Shown here piece after piece: positions 53,500 through 62,102 of a DNA stretch of 64,000 nucleotides (the first letter of the stretch is position 1; each line of letters starts with the position of its first letter). This DNA is from an uncultured Candidatus Melainabacteria bacterium. GTDB taxonomy: Bacteria; Cyanobacteriota; Vampirovibrionia; Gastranaerophilales; Gastranaerophilaceae. The position numbers were made by a program, and so were the translations under genes. The notes beneath the pieces were generated by a model. The model saw only the letters and a program-made list of their open reading frames with translations. It made no database searches and was not told the origin of the DNA. Where the stretch lies: contig CAKVLN010000006.1 in NCBI GenBank assembly GCA_934757275.1, forward strand, positions 1 to 64,000. The letters are read 5' to 3'.

Positions 53500-54621
53500 T
53501 TATTCTGCAATTGCAACTTCTATACTTTCACAAATTTTTTCTGCAATTTCTTTTGTTAAGTCACCATAAAATGGTAAACACAGTACCCGCATTTTTAAGT
53601 CGTCGGTTACTCTTAGTCTTGCTGTTTTTACCGTTATATCATTCTTATAACACTCATAATCATGGCACGCCGGATAAAAATATTTTCTTGTTAATATATC
53701 CATTGTTTTAAATTTTTCGTACAATTCATCTCTTGTTAATGGATATTCATCCTCTATTACTATCGGATAATATTGGTACGAATTTGTAGTATTTTGGGGC
53801 ATATGTGGAATTCTTATTCCCTTTACCTTAGACAATTTCTCATCATAAATAGCTTTTATTTGTTTGCGCTTTTCTTGTTCTTTTTTATATATTTTTAAAT
53901 TTTCCAAGCCCATCGCTGCACAAAATTCATTCATTTTACCATTTATGCCCACTGTCTCAACCAATTCTTCTGATTGAATACCGAAGTTTCTTAAGTTACA
54001 TATCTTTTTAACCAACTCAGGATTTTTATAAGTTAAGCATCCGCCTTCAATTGTATTGAATAACTTTGTTGCGTGGAATGAAAACATTGTTATATCACCA
54101 AAATTACCTATCCCAACTCCATCGATTTCTGTTGAAAAAGCGTGAGCTGCATCATAAATAACTTTCAAATTGTGCTTCTTTGCAAGTTCATCAATTTTCT
54201 TTACATTACATGGAAAACCATAAACATGTACACCTAATATTGCAGATGTATTTGGTGTAATAAGATTTTCAATTTTGTTTGCATCTATTGTCATTGTATC
54301 GGGTTCAATATCACAAAAAATAGGTTTACAACCGTTCCAAGAAATGCAATGTGGAGTTGCTGCAAAGGTAAAAGGTGTTGTTATTATTTCACTACCTGTT
54401 GGCAAGTCAAGAGCTTTAATTGCAGTTAAAAGAGCAATGGTTCCGTTATTAAACAATTGAGCATGTGGTACCTTCAATTCGACAGTCAAGGCTTCCTCAA
54501 GGGCTTTGTGTTTGCTGCCCATATTAGTAAGCCATTTTGAATCATATATTTCTTTCACTTGATCTGTAAAATCTTCAATGCTTGGTAGCAAAGGAGAAGT
54601 TACAAAAATTTTATCATTCAC
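53500..54621 (-). CDS. DegT/DnrJ/EryC1-family sugar aminotransferase
   Basis: PLP-dependent transaminase of 373 residues. DAAHAF holds the pyridine-binding Asp (D157), and SFHATKLFNTIEGG the Schiff-base Lys (K186). The FSFHATKLFNT motif and overall pattern match enzymes that aminate dTDP-4-keto-6-deoxyglucose or its 3-keto isomer (VioA/FdtB/QdtB types). The RmlA-RmlB product made by genes at 29-31 kb is therefore the likely substrate, giving a dTDP-amino-dideoxy sugar. First gene of the acyl operon, 124 bases ahead of KASIII 2. Confidence 0.88.
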   Translation of the reverse strand: MNDKIFVTSPLLPSIEDFTDQVKEIYDSKWLTNMGSKHKALEEALTVELKVPHAQLFNNGTIALLTAIKALDLPTGSEIITTPFTFAATPHCISWNGCKPIFCDIEPDTMTIDANKIENLITPNTSAILGVHVYGFPCNVKKIDELAKKHNLKVIYDAAHAFSTEIDGVGIGNFGDITMFSFHATKLFNTIEGGCLTYKNPELVKKICNLRNFGIQSEELVETVGINGKMNEFCAAMGLENLKIYKKEQEKRKQIKAIYDEKLSKVKGIRIPHMPQNTTNSYQYYPIVIEDEYPLTRDELYEKFKTMDILTRKYFYPACHDYECYKNDITVKTARLRVTDDLKMRVLCLPFYGDLTKEIAEKICESIEVAIAE

Positions 54622-54969
54622 TAAACACCTCGTGATTTGTTTTTTGACGGAATTAAGTTCCTGTTTACAAGTTATAATACTCTTCTAACTTCCTTGCGTG
54701 TCTAGTGCCATGTTAACACAAAGAAAATAAATATCAAACAATACAATAGTATAATTTTTTTAAGTATGTAGCTGGCAAAGTTCTTATACTAGTGGAGTTT
54801 CGCGTTTTTTGCGTTTAATAGGGTTGTTATTTTAAAATTCTTGTATATTATTATGAGTAGATGGTTTTAAAATAAAGTAATATTTAATATAAAGTCAAAG
54901 CTTTTGAAGAAGAGTTTTTGAAGTTTCAAAAGTTTTTGCCAATATAGAAGGAAGGAACTAATTTGTGTT
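54622..54969. other. Intergenic region between divergent genes
   Basis: 348 bases without a gene. A TATAAT (54750-54755) on the plus strand overlaps TATACT on the minus strand, so a promoter in either direction is possible, but no convincing -35 was found. A 7-bp palindrome near its right end is listed separately. Confidence 0.4.
54916..54931. promoter_or_regulatory. Palindrome ahead of the HNH gene
   Basis: TTTTGAA-gt-TTCAAAA, 38 bases before the start codon. A possible operator. Confidence 0.35.
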
Positions 54970-56106
54970 ATGGATTTAGAACGATTATTGTGTGCAGTTG
55001 GAAAACAATCTTTTGTTAAATATTATAATTATTTTAAAGATGAAAATTATACATCGTCCGATATTTTAAAAATAATCACAGAAGATTATACTGAAAAATC
55101 AAAGCGTTCTCGCTTAGGACATGCAAGAATGATATTTAACAATAAGTTAAATATTGAAGCATTGAAGATTATTATCAACTCAAAAGTTTCAGAAGAAACG
55201 ATAATAAAAGCAAAAGAAATACTAAATAAAGAAACTTCAAATGTTTTAAATTTATCAAATGAACAGAAATGGTTAGCTATAGAAATGTTGCAATTTGCTA
55301 TCAAAGGAATTGTGCGAATTGAATATGGAGAATTGTCTAAAATTATTGAGCAAAAATACGGAGTTTATCTTAATCCTCACACGATTATCCCTAATATAAT
55401 TGGTTCTATTTCTGAATTATGTTACGATTTGGAACTTCCACTTTTATCTGCGGTTGTTGTAAATAAAGAGACTCAAAAGCCCGGCTCAGGATTCTATGAT
55501 GTGTACGATAAAAAACATCATACACAAATCAAAGGCAATAGTTTTCAAGAAGAAAAAATTTTAAAACAAACTAAACGTGAAATTTTAGAATGTAAAAATT
55601 GGGGAAAACTTGCTGAATATTTAAATATAAAATTAGACAACAAGAAAGAACAAATACTCACCCCCAAAAAAGAAATTGATAACGAAGAAATTATAAAAAT
55701 AATTGATCCAGATAATATTAATGAAGTAGAACGTTCTATTATCTCAAAATTTAGAGTTGGTCAATCGGACTTAAGAGATATTTTATTAAATAATAAAATA
55801 TGTTGCGAAATTTGTGGCATTAGAAATAAGGAACTATTAATTACAAGTCATATCAAACCTTGGGCGAAATCTAATAAATTTGAAAAACTTGATAGCGAAA
55901 ATGTTCTTTTATTATGTTCTATTCATGATGCTCTATTTGACAAAGGGTTAATATCTTTTAGTGATGATGGCTCTATTATCATTTCAACATTGTTGGATAA
56001 TAACGACAGAACTTTATTGCATTTAACAGGAGAAGAGAAAATATTAGTTGATTCAAAAAACAAGAAAGAATATCTAAAATTTCATCGAGAAAATATCTTA
56101 AAGTAA
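54970..56106 (+). CDS. HNH endonuclease, restriction type
   Basis: 378 residues. The C-terminal part (about 255-345) is an HNH_2-type nuclease: QSDLRDILLNNKICCEICG, TSHIKPWAKS, and SENVLLLCSIHDALFDKGLIS, with the His, Asn and zinc-ligand Cys pairs in place. The middle part has PLLSAVVVNKETQKPGSGFY, a segment seen in other HNH-containing defence proteins. The first 120 residues are unrecognised. No methyltransferase is adjacent, so it is either a modification-dependent enzyme or an orphan. A GGAAGGAA ribosome site lies twelve bases upstream. It sits at the edge of the glycan island. Confidence 0.8.
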   Translation: MDLERLLCAVGKQSFVKYYNYFKDENYTSSDILKIITEDYTEKSKRSRLGHARMIFNNKLNIEALKIIINSKVSEETIIKAKEILNKETSNVLNLSNEQKWLAIEMLQFAIKGIVRIEYGELSKIIEQKYGVYLNPHTIIPNIIGSISELCYDLELPLLSAVVVNKETQKPGSGFYDVYDKKHHTQIKGNSFQEEKILKQTKREILECKNWGKLAEYLNIKLDNKKEQILTPKKEIDNEEIIKIIDPDNINEVERSIISKFRVGQSDLRDILLNNKICCEICGIRNKELLITSHIKPWAKSNKFEKLDSENVLLLCSIHDALFDKGLISFSDDGSIIISTLLDNNDRTLLHLTGEEKILVDSKNKKEYLKFHRENILK

Positions 56107-56188
56107 CAGCATAAAGTAATATTATAAAGGTTGATAGTTTTTATCTTTCAATTTGATAGCTAATTATAATAAAATTAAAAACTTATTT

Positions 56189-56281
56189 GTCGGACATATA
56201 AGTTTAGAACAACGAGAAATGTCCGACAGTTAGTTTGAGAAATTTTCCTATAAAAAACGACAAAAATTAAAATTTCTCGTT
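56189..56281. other. Nested inverted repeats with alternative pairing
   Basis: GTCGGACAT (56189-56197) can pair with ATGTCCGAC (56219-56227). The segment AACGAGAAAT (56211-56220), which overlaps the second arm, can instead pair with ATTTCTCGTT (56272-56281). The two foldings exclude each other. No known riboswitch is recognised; it may be a remnant of a mobile element. Confidence 0.4.
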
Positions 56282-56373
56282 TTATGTGTCAGACATTCTC
56301 AATTTATGTGTCTAGTTATAATGACTAAAAATGTTTAATGGCTGAAAGGTTTGTGATTATTGACAAAAAAATA

Positions 56374-56446
56374 TGCCGCAACTCGGAATTGAACCAAGGA
56401 CACAGGGATTTTCAGTCCCTTGCTCTACCAACTGAGCTATTGCGGC
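56374..56446 (-). tRNA. tRNA-Phe (GAA)
   Basis: Acceptor GCCGCAA pairs with TTGCGGC, the anticodon loop CTGAAAA gives GAA, and the T loop GGTTCAATTCC is normal. CCA is not encoded. Confidence 0.95.
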
Positions 56447-56548
56447 ATATTTATTTAGTTTTAGTTGACTTCTGTTAAGCCATAAGTCTATTGTACTTGC
56501 TAAAGATTTTTAATCAAGCCCTTTAACAAAATATTTTTTATAAAAATC

Positions 56549-56586
56549 AAAAATGTAGTTTCTCTCCCCACAGAAACTACATTTTT
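56549..56586. terminator. Strong bidirectional terminator
   Basis: 15-bp stem AAAAATGTAGTTTCT/AGAAACTACATTTTT. It ends the minus-strand gene at 56608. Confidence 0.85.
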
Positions 56587-56607
56587 AATCTCTTAATTTT
56601 CTTAAAT

Positions 56608-57054
56608 CTATTTTTCTTCCTTCATAAACTGATTCAAAAACGCTAAAATCTTTTTAATTTTTGATTTCGGTTCAATTCCATCTGAAATAACTGCACCCTC
56701 ACTTGCCAAAGATACTCTTAGATCCAATGTTTTTGGATACTTCTTTTCTAGACTATCTTTAAACTTTGTTGCTTGATTATATAACTCAGGAACATTATTT
56801 ATTTCATTTTCTATATGTTGCAAAAGATTATTTGCTCTGTTTTTTTGATTTGTTGAAAAATTTCCCATATTTGCTTGCATTTTATTATATTCAGTAAAAT
56901 ATGCAATTAATGCAGGAGCCTCTATATGATTATCATTTGCTGTTTTTAAAAAATTATTAATATATGTTTTTTTTGCCGGAGCATCTAGAAGTGTAGTATT
57001 TATCATTTGTTTTGCATAGACATTCAATCTGTCCACAGGGTTAATTTTTGCCAT
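56608..57054 (-). CDS. Unrecognised helical protein
   Basis: 148 residues, no signal peptide or membrane segment, rich in Asn and Lys and predicted mostly helical by its pattern. It opens MAKINPVDRLNVYAKQM and has a basic C-terminus. AAAGGA precedes the ATG. It lies 58 bases after an exported-protein gene on the same strand and is closed by a strong terminator, which supports it as a real gene. No function can be offered. Confidence 0.6.
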   Translation of the reverse strand: MAKINPVDRLNVYAKQMINTTLLDAPAKKTYINNFLKTANDNHIEAPALIAYFTEYNKMQANMGNFSTNQKNRANNLLQHIENEINNVPELYNQATKFKDSLEKKYPKTLDLRVSLASEGAVISDGIEPKSKIKKILAFLNQFMKEEK

Positions 57055-57112
57055 ATTATATTCCTTTCATCTAAGAAGTATAAAACCTCTAAAAATAAAA
57101 TTTGCTACTCTA

Positions 57113-58258
57113 TTATAAATCAAATGGGGATTCTTCTTTATAATAATTTTTCTTGCCACGTTTCATTTTGTCGTTATGCTTTTTAACGTCCTTTGATACA
57201 TTTTTGTAAGCATTATCCAAAGATATTTTTGCAATAGGCTTATTTGTTGCTCTATCATTAACAATAAGCCAATAAGATTGTTTTACATTATGTACTGAAA
57301 ATGAAATTCTTCCAGCATATCTATCCCCCGGTTTCAACTGCGAGAACAAAAGTTTTGTATCACCAAAGATAGATGGATTAAAGACTGTATTATAATCGTT
57401 TACCAAAGCTAAGTCCATGCCAGAAAAAGATTTTTTGGACATATTAGAAATCGAAAGTGATAACGTAATTGTATTAACTTCGCCAAATGGATCTTTTTCA
57501 TAAAGAATATTTGCAATCCTTATCTCAAGCCCAGGGTAATTAACCTCTTGCTTTTGCAATGCCTCTTCTTTATAAACTGGAAGTTCTACATTTGACAAAA
57601 TTCTAACCTTAATCTCGTCACCAGGAGCAATTAAAACATTTTTCCCCTTTCTATACAAAGACATACCCAAGCCGATTGTACCGCCTAGCGCAGCACCTCC
57701 AGCCACTGTATAACCTTGAGAAGCAATTGCAGCCTCTAGTCCCAATGCCTGCAAAGCGAACAAACCACCAGCAACTCCCCCAACTGCCGTATATCCAACA
57801 TCAGTAGCCACAATTTTAGTCGCAGCCTTCAGAGGGTGAAGCTTTGTTGACATCTTTCCTTCAATCGGAATTTCACGACCATCTGGTGTAACAAGATAAT
57901 CAAAGCTCAAGCTCAAATGACCATCACGACCAAGTCTTTTTGCTTCGCTAGTTTGCGTAATTGAACCGTGCGCAACTGTACCTTTTGGAATAATTACACC
58001 TTTATCGCCCACAACATCAGAAGTTACTGTTGCAAAAAATTCATCACCTTCCAAAGAATAAGTTCCATCTAACACCTGAGAAACTGTCATTTCAATAACA
58101 TCTTTTCGCTCTAAGTATTCGGTCTTACCAGTGAAAAGTTTTTCATCAGGTGCTGTGTACTGGTCATCAAATTCAGCATGACCTTGATATGGCATATCCG
58201 CAAACGCAACATTTGCCATCATTATTGATAATAATATTCCTGCTAACCTCTTCCTCAT
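57113..58258 (-). CDS. Exported protein with VirB10/TrbI-like pattern
   Basis: 381 residues with a Sec signal peptide (about 1-20, MRKRLAGILLSIMMANVAFA). The middle has GVIIPKGTVAHGSITQ, then SLSFDYLVTPDGREIPIEG, and a Gly/Ala-rich hydrophobic segment (about 135-185). This order resembles the C-terminal domain of VirB10/TrbI proteins, but the match is by pattern only, and no other secretion gene is nearby. The remaining 180 residues look like beta-sandwich. It is probably periplasmic or in the outer envelope. Confidence 0.6.
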   Translation of the reverse strand: MRKRLAGILLSIMMANVAFADMPYQGHAEFDDQYTAPDEKLFTGKTEYLERKDVIEMTVSQVLDGTYSLEGDEFFATVTSDVVGDKGVIIPKGTVAHGSITQTSEAKRLGRDGHLSLSFDYLVTPDGREIPIEGKMSTKLHPLKAATKIVATDVGYTAVGGVAGGLFALQALGLEAAIASQGYTVAGGAALGGTIGLGMSLYRKGKNVLIAPGDEIKVRILSNVELPVYKEEALQKQEVNYPGLEIRIANILYEKDPFGEVNTITLSLSISNMSKKSFSGMDLALVNDYNTVFNPSIFGDTKLLFSQLKPGDRYAGRISFSVHNVKQSYWLIVNDRATNKPIAKISLDNAYKNVSKDVKKHNDKMKRGKKNYYKEESPFDL

Positions 58259-58360
58259 AGTCTAATTATACTATCTTTTTCTGTAAAAACAAAGTGATTT
58301 TATTTCTAAGTTTAATATTGTATACTATTTAATATTAGTTGTAAATTTAGGAAGAATTAT

Positions 58361-59335
58361 ATGCAACAAAAATCATACACACAAATTCGTCAAGAATTTC
58401 AAGAGAAATTCTTCAAAGAAATTCAGCCAATGGTTAGTTCATTTGAGCAAGAACGCATAAGCAATTTGTACCTCGCAATATTTTTGACAATCCTCTTTAG
58501 TGTTCTTTTTATAGCAATCTTCTTATATTCTGGTACAATAATTAAAATAGAATTTATTAGAAACTGTTTTGGTATAGTGGGATTATTTTTTGGTTATCTT
58601 GCCGTTATGACAATTCCATATATCAAGAAAACTTTTGAAAACTCTATAAAAGAGAATATCATGCCAATTATGTGTTCTTGTTTTGGCAATCTAATTTGGA
58701 CAAAGAAATACTATTATGGCAACGAAAATTTATTTTATAGCTCTAATCTTATGCGAAGTGCTTTAGCACATTATGATGATATCTTTACAGGCTCTTATAA
58801 TGACGTTAAGTATGAAATAATTGAAACAAGTTTTGTCACAGGCAAACAAACCATTGAAGCTCCGTTTTGGAAAGGCGTAATTATAAAATTAGAAATGAAC
58901 AAAAATTTTAGTGGAAATACCGTGCTTGAATCTCATAAAAAGATACAACGTGGCGGTTTTATGTCACTGATTTCCTACAACTATGACAAATTTAACAATG
59001 GTTGCAACAAATATACCCCACTTGAAGATGTCAACTTTAACAAGCAATATGATGTTTACACAGATGATGAAGTCGAGGCTAGGTATTTGTTAACAACATC
59101 TTTCATGGAAAAACTAAAAAACATGAAAACAGCTTTTAAAGCAGTAAACGTAAGGTGCGCTTTTTATAACCAATATTTGCTAATCGGATTAGAAGCAAAA
59201 AAAGATTTATTTTCGATTTGCTCATTATTTAAAAGAATTGATGACGCAAAACAATTTTTCACGATGTTTGAAGAAATTATTTCTATCATAAAACTTATCG
59301 ACCATTTGAAATTAAATCAGAAGATTGGTTTGTAA
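58361..59335 (+). CDS. DUF3137-family membrane protein
   Basis: 324 residues. A polar N-terminal helix of about 45 residues is followed by two transmembrane helices (about 45-65 and 75-95). The cytoplasmic part has the DUF3137 pattern: LYSSNLMRSALAHYDDIFTG, WKGVIIKLEMNKNF, and the final helices. The function of the family is unknown. AGGAAG precedes the ATG. It is divergent from the exported-protein gene at 57113 and 36 bases ahead of the toxin-antitoxin pair. Confidence 0.75.
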   Translation: MQQKSYTQIRQEFQEKFFKEIQPMVSSFEQERISNLYLAIFLTILFSVLFIAIFLYSGTIIKIEFIRNCFGIVGLFFGYLAVMTIPYIKKTFENSIKENIMPIMCSCFGNLIWTKKYYYGNENLFYSSNLMRSALAHYDDIFTGSYNDVKYEIIETSFVTGKQTIEAPFWKGVIIKLEMNKNFSGNTVLESHKKIQRGGFMSLISYNYDKFNNGCNKYTPLEDVNFNKQYDVYTDDEVEARYLLTTSFMEKLKNMKTAFKAVNVRCAFYNQYLLIGLEAKKDLFSICSLFKRIDDAKQFFTMFEEIISIIKLIDHLKLNQKIGL

Positions 59336-59336
59336 G

Positions 59337-59365
59337 TTGCTTAATCATTTTATTTTCTGTAAAAT
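59337..59365 (+). promoter_or_regulatory. Promoter of the HEPN-MNT pair, probably leaderless
   Basis: TTGCTT, 17-base spacer, TAAAAT. The -10 box ends only six bases before the ATG, and no Shine-Dalgarno lies between. Confidence 0.55.
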
Positions 59366-59371
59366 TAGATT

Positions 59372-59788
59372 ATGGAAAATAATATTATTGAATTAGACAT
59401 TGAAGCTCTTAGAAAAGCTGAAATATCACTAGAAAAAGCTTATAGCGTTTTTCTTGAAGGTGATAATGATGAAGAAATGCGTGCCATTTACGCTGATTCT
59501 TGTGTAAAAAGGTTTGAATATACCTTTGAAACTGCTTGGAAGACAATGAAAAAATATTTTAAACTTCAATATAGCAAAAAAGAAGAAGAGCTTACTATGA
59601 ACAATATTTTTAGATTTATGGAAGCATACGGTTTTGCTGAGAATTGGACAGATTGGCGAGATTATTACGCAAAAAGAAACAATACTGCGCATGAATACAG
59701 CATTGAAAAGTCTAGAAATTTGTTAGAAATACTTCCTCAATTTATTGAGAGTGTAAAATTTTTATTAAAAAAATGGGACTCAATATAA
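59372..59788 (+). CDS. HEPN-domain toxin (HI0074-type)
   Basis: 138 residues of the nucleotidyltransferase-substrate-binding HEPN family (VKRFEYTFETAWKTMKKYF is the hallmark). The Rx4-6H RNase motif is present as RNNTAH (R102, H107), which suggests a working ribonuclease toxin. Its partner is the overlapping MNT gene. In the type VII HEPN-MNT systems the nucleotidyltransferase adds AMP to the HEPN protein near this motif and silences it; the same is inferred here. The likely leaderless start is described under the promoter. Confidence 0.88.
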   Translation: MENNIIELDIEALRKAEISLEKAYSVFLEGDNDEEMRAIYADSCVKRFEYTFETAWKTMKKYFKLQYSKKEEELTMNNIFRFMEAYGFAENWTDWRDYYAKRNNTAHEYSIEKSRNLLEILPQFIESVKFLLKKWDSI

Positions 59789-60081
59789 TGATAAAAGGTG
59801 TTAACGCAACTGAAGAACTTATCATCAAGAAGATATTAAAGCCCTATCAACAAGAGTTTAAATTCTTTTACTACGGATCAAGGGTTAAAGGGAATTTTGA
59901 AAAAGCCTCTGATTTAGACGTATTAATTCATGGTAAGACGCAAATGCCATATTCTGAATTAGAAACTATCAAGTTTTTATTCGACAAATCAGATTTGCCT
60001 TTCATTGTTAATTTTACTGATTATTACAATATTGATGAAAAGTTTTATAATTTAATCAAAAAAGACTTAGTTGAAGTATAA
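59788..60081 (+). CDS. MNT-domain nucleotidyltransferase antitoxin
   Basis: About 97 residues of minimal nucleotidyltransferase. The motif FYYGSRVKGNFEKASDLDVLI has the G-S-R-x2-G and D-x-D catalytic elements. The ATG at 59788 overlaps the toxin stop (TAATG), which fixes the start and indicates translational coupling; a longer reading begins inside the toxin gene. It would neutralise the HEPN toxin by adenylylation. Toxin-first order is usual for this class. Confidence 0.88.
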   Translation: MIKGVNATEELIIKKILKPYQQEFKFFYYGSRVKGNFEKASDLDVLIHGKTQMPYSELETIKFLFDKSDLPFIVNFTDYYNIDEKFYNLIKKDLVEV

Positions 60082-60085
60082 CCCC

Positions 60086-60649
60086 CTACTTCAACAAACT
60101 ATTATAAATATCGACTGTTGCAACACAAATTCGGAGTTTTCTATCAACAAGGCTCTTTATTGTATTTTCATAACAAATAAGAAGTGCGGAATCTAACCCA
60201 TCTTCCTCTAAAGCTTTAATTATTGGTGCGCAATGTTCGCACGGACGAGTGCGTTCTTCTATCTTATCTGCCAAAAAGATTATCTTCTCAAAAGTTGTCA
60301 TATCAACTTTTCCCAAAGTATGCCATCTTATTGCAGACAAGATTTCTTCATCTTCTACTCCAAATTCTTTTTTTGCAACATAAGCTCCAACCGGTGCGTG
60401 ATGCGTTTTAGAATTACACAACTCACCCTCTTCAAGAGGTAATGTTTTTAATATTTCCATCGTTTCATCTTTTGGCATACATTTTGCACAATCATGAATT
60501 AAGCCTGCAAAATAAGCCTTTTCTTCGTCTAAGCCAAACTTCTTTGCGAGCTTTTTAGCACAATCAGCCGTACCTAGCGAATGCTCATATCTTTCTTCGT
60601 TCAAATTTGCTTTCAACCAATTATTAATATATTCAATTGTACAAACCAT
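60086..60649 (-). CDS. yqeK: HD-domain Ap4A hydrolase YqeK
   Basis: 187 residues. HSLGTADCAKKLAKKFGL, GLIHDCAK (HD pair), HHAPVGAYVA and the later RWHTLGKVDMT follow the YqeK pattern. Homologues cleave diadenosine tetraphosphate symmetrically to ADP. It overlaps nadD by 17 bases, an arrangement common in Gram-positive and related genomes. A GAGG site lies inside the end of nadD. Confidence 0.92.
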   Translation of the reverse strand: MVCTIEYINNWLKANLNEERYEHSLGTADCAKKLAKKFGLDEEKAYFAGLIHDCAKCMPKDETMEILKTLPLEEGELCNSKTHHAPVGAYVAKKEFGVEDEEILSAIRWHTLGKVDMTTFEKIIFLADKIEERTRPCEHCAPIIKALEEDGLDSALLICYENTIKSLVDRKLRICVATVDIYNSLLK

Positions 60650-61193
60650 TTTTCTTAATATATTCCTCTACTACTTTCAATCTATTGTTCTCTGAATGAT
60701 GTTGCCTCAAATCTGTTGACGAAACATCTAAAAACTTCATAGGAGCCATCTCATAATCAAATTTCTCTTTTGGCGTAAGTTCAACACCTCGTGGAAAAAC
60801 TATAAAATGGACTAATTTACTCAACTCTTCTGCCTTATACCAGCTTTCAATCTTTTCAAAAGCGTCGGTTCCAATTAAGAAATTTAAGCGCCCAGTTATA
60901 TTATACATCTCTCTAATCTTTTTTACAGTATTCAAAGAGTATGATTTTTCACCATTTGCACTTAATTTATATTCAATATCAGACACTTCAAACCTTGGCT
61001 CATCTGCAATCGCAAGCTTAACCATTTCCATTCTATGTCTAGCAAGTTCTGGCTTAATTTCCTTATGTGGTGGAAGATAAGCTGGGATAAAAATTATTTT
61101 CTCAAAGCCATAATTCTCAAGTGCAAATTTTGCAACTCTTAAATGGGCTTCATGTATGGGATTAAAAGTCCCCGAAAAAATACAAATTGACAC
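60633..61193 (-). CDS. nadD: Nicotinate-nucleotide adenylyltransferase
   Basis: Makes nicotinate adenine dinucleotide in NAD synthesis. 186 residues with the nucleotidyltransferase motif GTFNPIHEAHL near the start, IPAYLPPHK, and the ISSTDLRQ-like end segment DVSSTDLRQH. It starts with GTG, with GGAG eight bases upstream. Coupled to yqeK by overlap and 17 bases after a membrane-protein gene. Confidence 0.95.
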   Translation of the reverse strand: MSICIFSGTFNPIHEAHLRVAKFALENYGFEKIIFIPAYLPPHKEIKPELARHRMEMVKLAIADEPRFEVSDIEYKLSANGEKSYSLNTVKKIREMYNITGRLNFLIGTDAFEKIESWYKAEELSKLVHFIVFPRGVELTPKEKFDYEMAPMKFLDVSSTDLRQHHSENNRLKVVEEYIKKNGLYN

Positions 61194-61210
61194 AACAAAA
61201 ACTCCAAACC

Positions 61211-62098
61211 CTATTTATGTTTCTTAACTCTTACGCCTTCAACCTCGTGCACATCTTCCGTAACTAGAAACGCTCTTGGGTCAATTGAGTGTACTAATTC
61301 TTTAAGTTTTGCCATTTCAAATTTACTTACAACGCAATACGTTTGAATTTTTTCTTGCTTTGAATATCCGCCCATCGCTTTCAGGTAAGTTACACTTACA
61401 TCAAGTTCCTTCATAATTGCATTTCCGATTTCTTTATAATATTCAGAAAATATTCTAACAGATTTTGCTTTATCCAAACCTTCTAACACAGAGTCGATAA
61501 CCTTAGAGGCGATATAATATGTTAATATAGAATAAAGCGCTCTATCCCAGCCATATAAAAAGCCTGCACCCATATATATAAAAAGGTTTATGAACATTAA
61601 AAGTTCGCCAACTGATATAATTTTTAATTTTTTAGCAAGATTAATTGATACCATCTCTGTTCCATCTAGCGAAGCATTGTTTCTCAAAATCAAACCTACG
61701 CCAAAGCCTAAAATGATACCGCCAAATACTGTCGCTAGCAATAAGTCATTTGTAGCTTGTTTGCCGTGCAAAACGTTTGTAGCAACTGCCAACATACCCG
61801 TCGCAAAAAAGGTTTGGAAAACGAATTTACGTCCGAGAGTAGTCAACGCCATCAAAATAAATGGAATGTTTATACAAAAAATTAACAAACCTAAATTCCA
61901 TTTGGTCAAATAAGAAACCATCATGGAAATACCGATTACGCCACCATCAATAATTTTATTCGGCAAAAGGAACATCTCTAAGCCTACGGCAACAATAAAG
62001 CAACCCAACGTCAAGAAAAAAGCCTTAACTGCATATTCTCTTGCCAACTCGCCTTTTGTCTTTTTTTTGATTTCAGGTTTTTTCTTATTGAAAAACAT
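61211..62098 (-). CDS. YitT/DUF2179-family membrane protein
   Basis: 295 residues. Five or six transmembrane helices fill residues about 20-205 (starting EYAVKAFFLTLGCFIVAVGL, then LLPNKIIDGGVIGISMM), and a C-terminal cytoplasmic DUF2179 domain follows (about 215-290, ending FLVTEDVHEVEGV). Family function is unsettled; solute transport or small-molecule sensing has been suggested. It is four bases after cdaA on the same strand and likely cotranscribed. Confidence 0.85.
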   Translation of the reverse strand: MFFNKKKPEIKKKTKGELAREYAVKAFFLTLGCFIVAVGLEMFLLPNKIIDGGVIGISMMVSYLTKWNLGLLIFCINIPFILMALTTLGRKFVFQTFFATGMLAVATNVLHGKQATNDLLLATVFGGIILGFGVGLILRNNASLDGTEMVSINLAKKLKIISVGELLMFINLFIYMGAGFLYGWDRALYSILTYYIASKVIDSVLEGLDKAKSVRIFSEYYKEIGNAIMKELDVSVTYLKAMGGYSKQEKIQTYCVVSKFEMAKLKELVHSIDPRAFLVTEDVHEVEGVRVKKHK

Positions 62099-62102
62099 AC
62101 CC

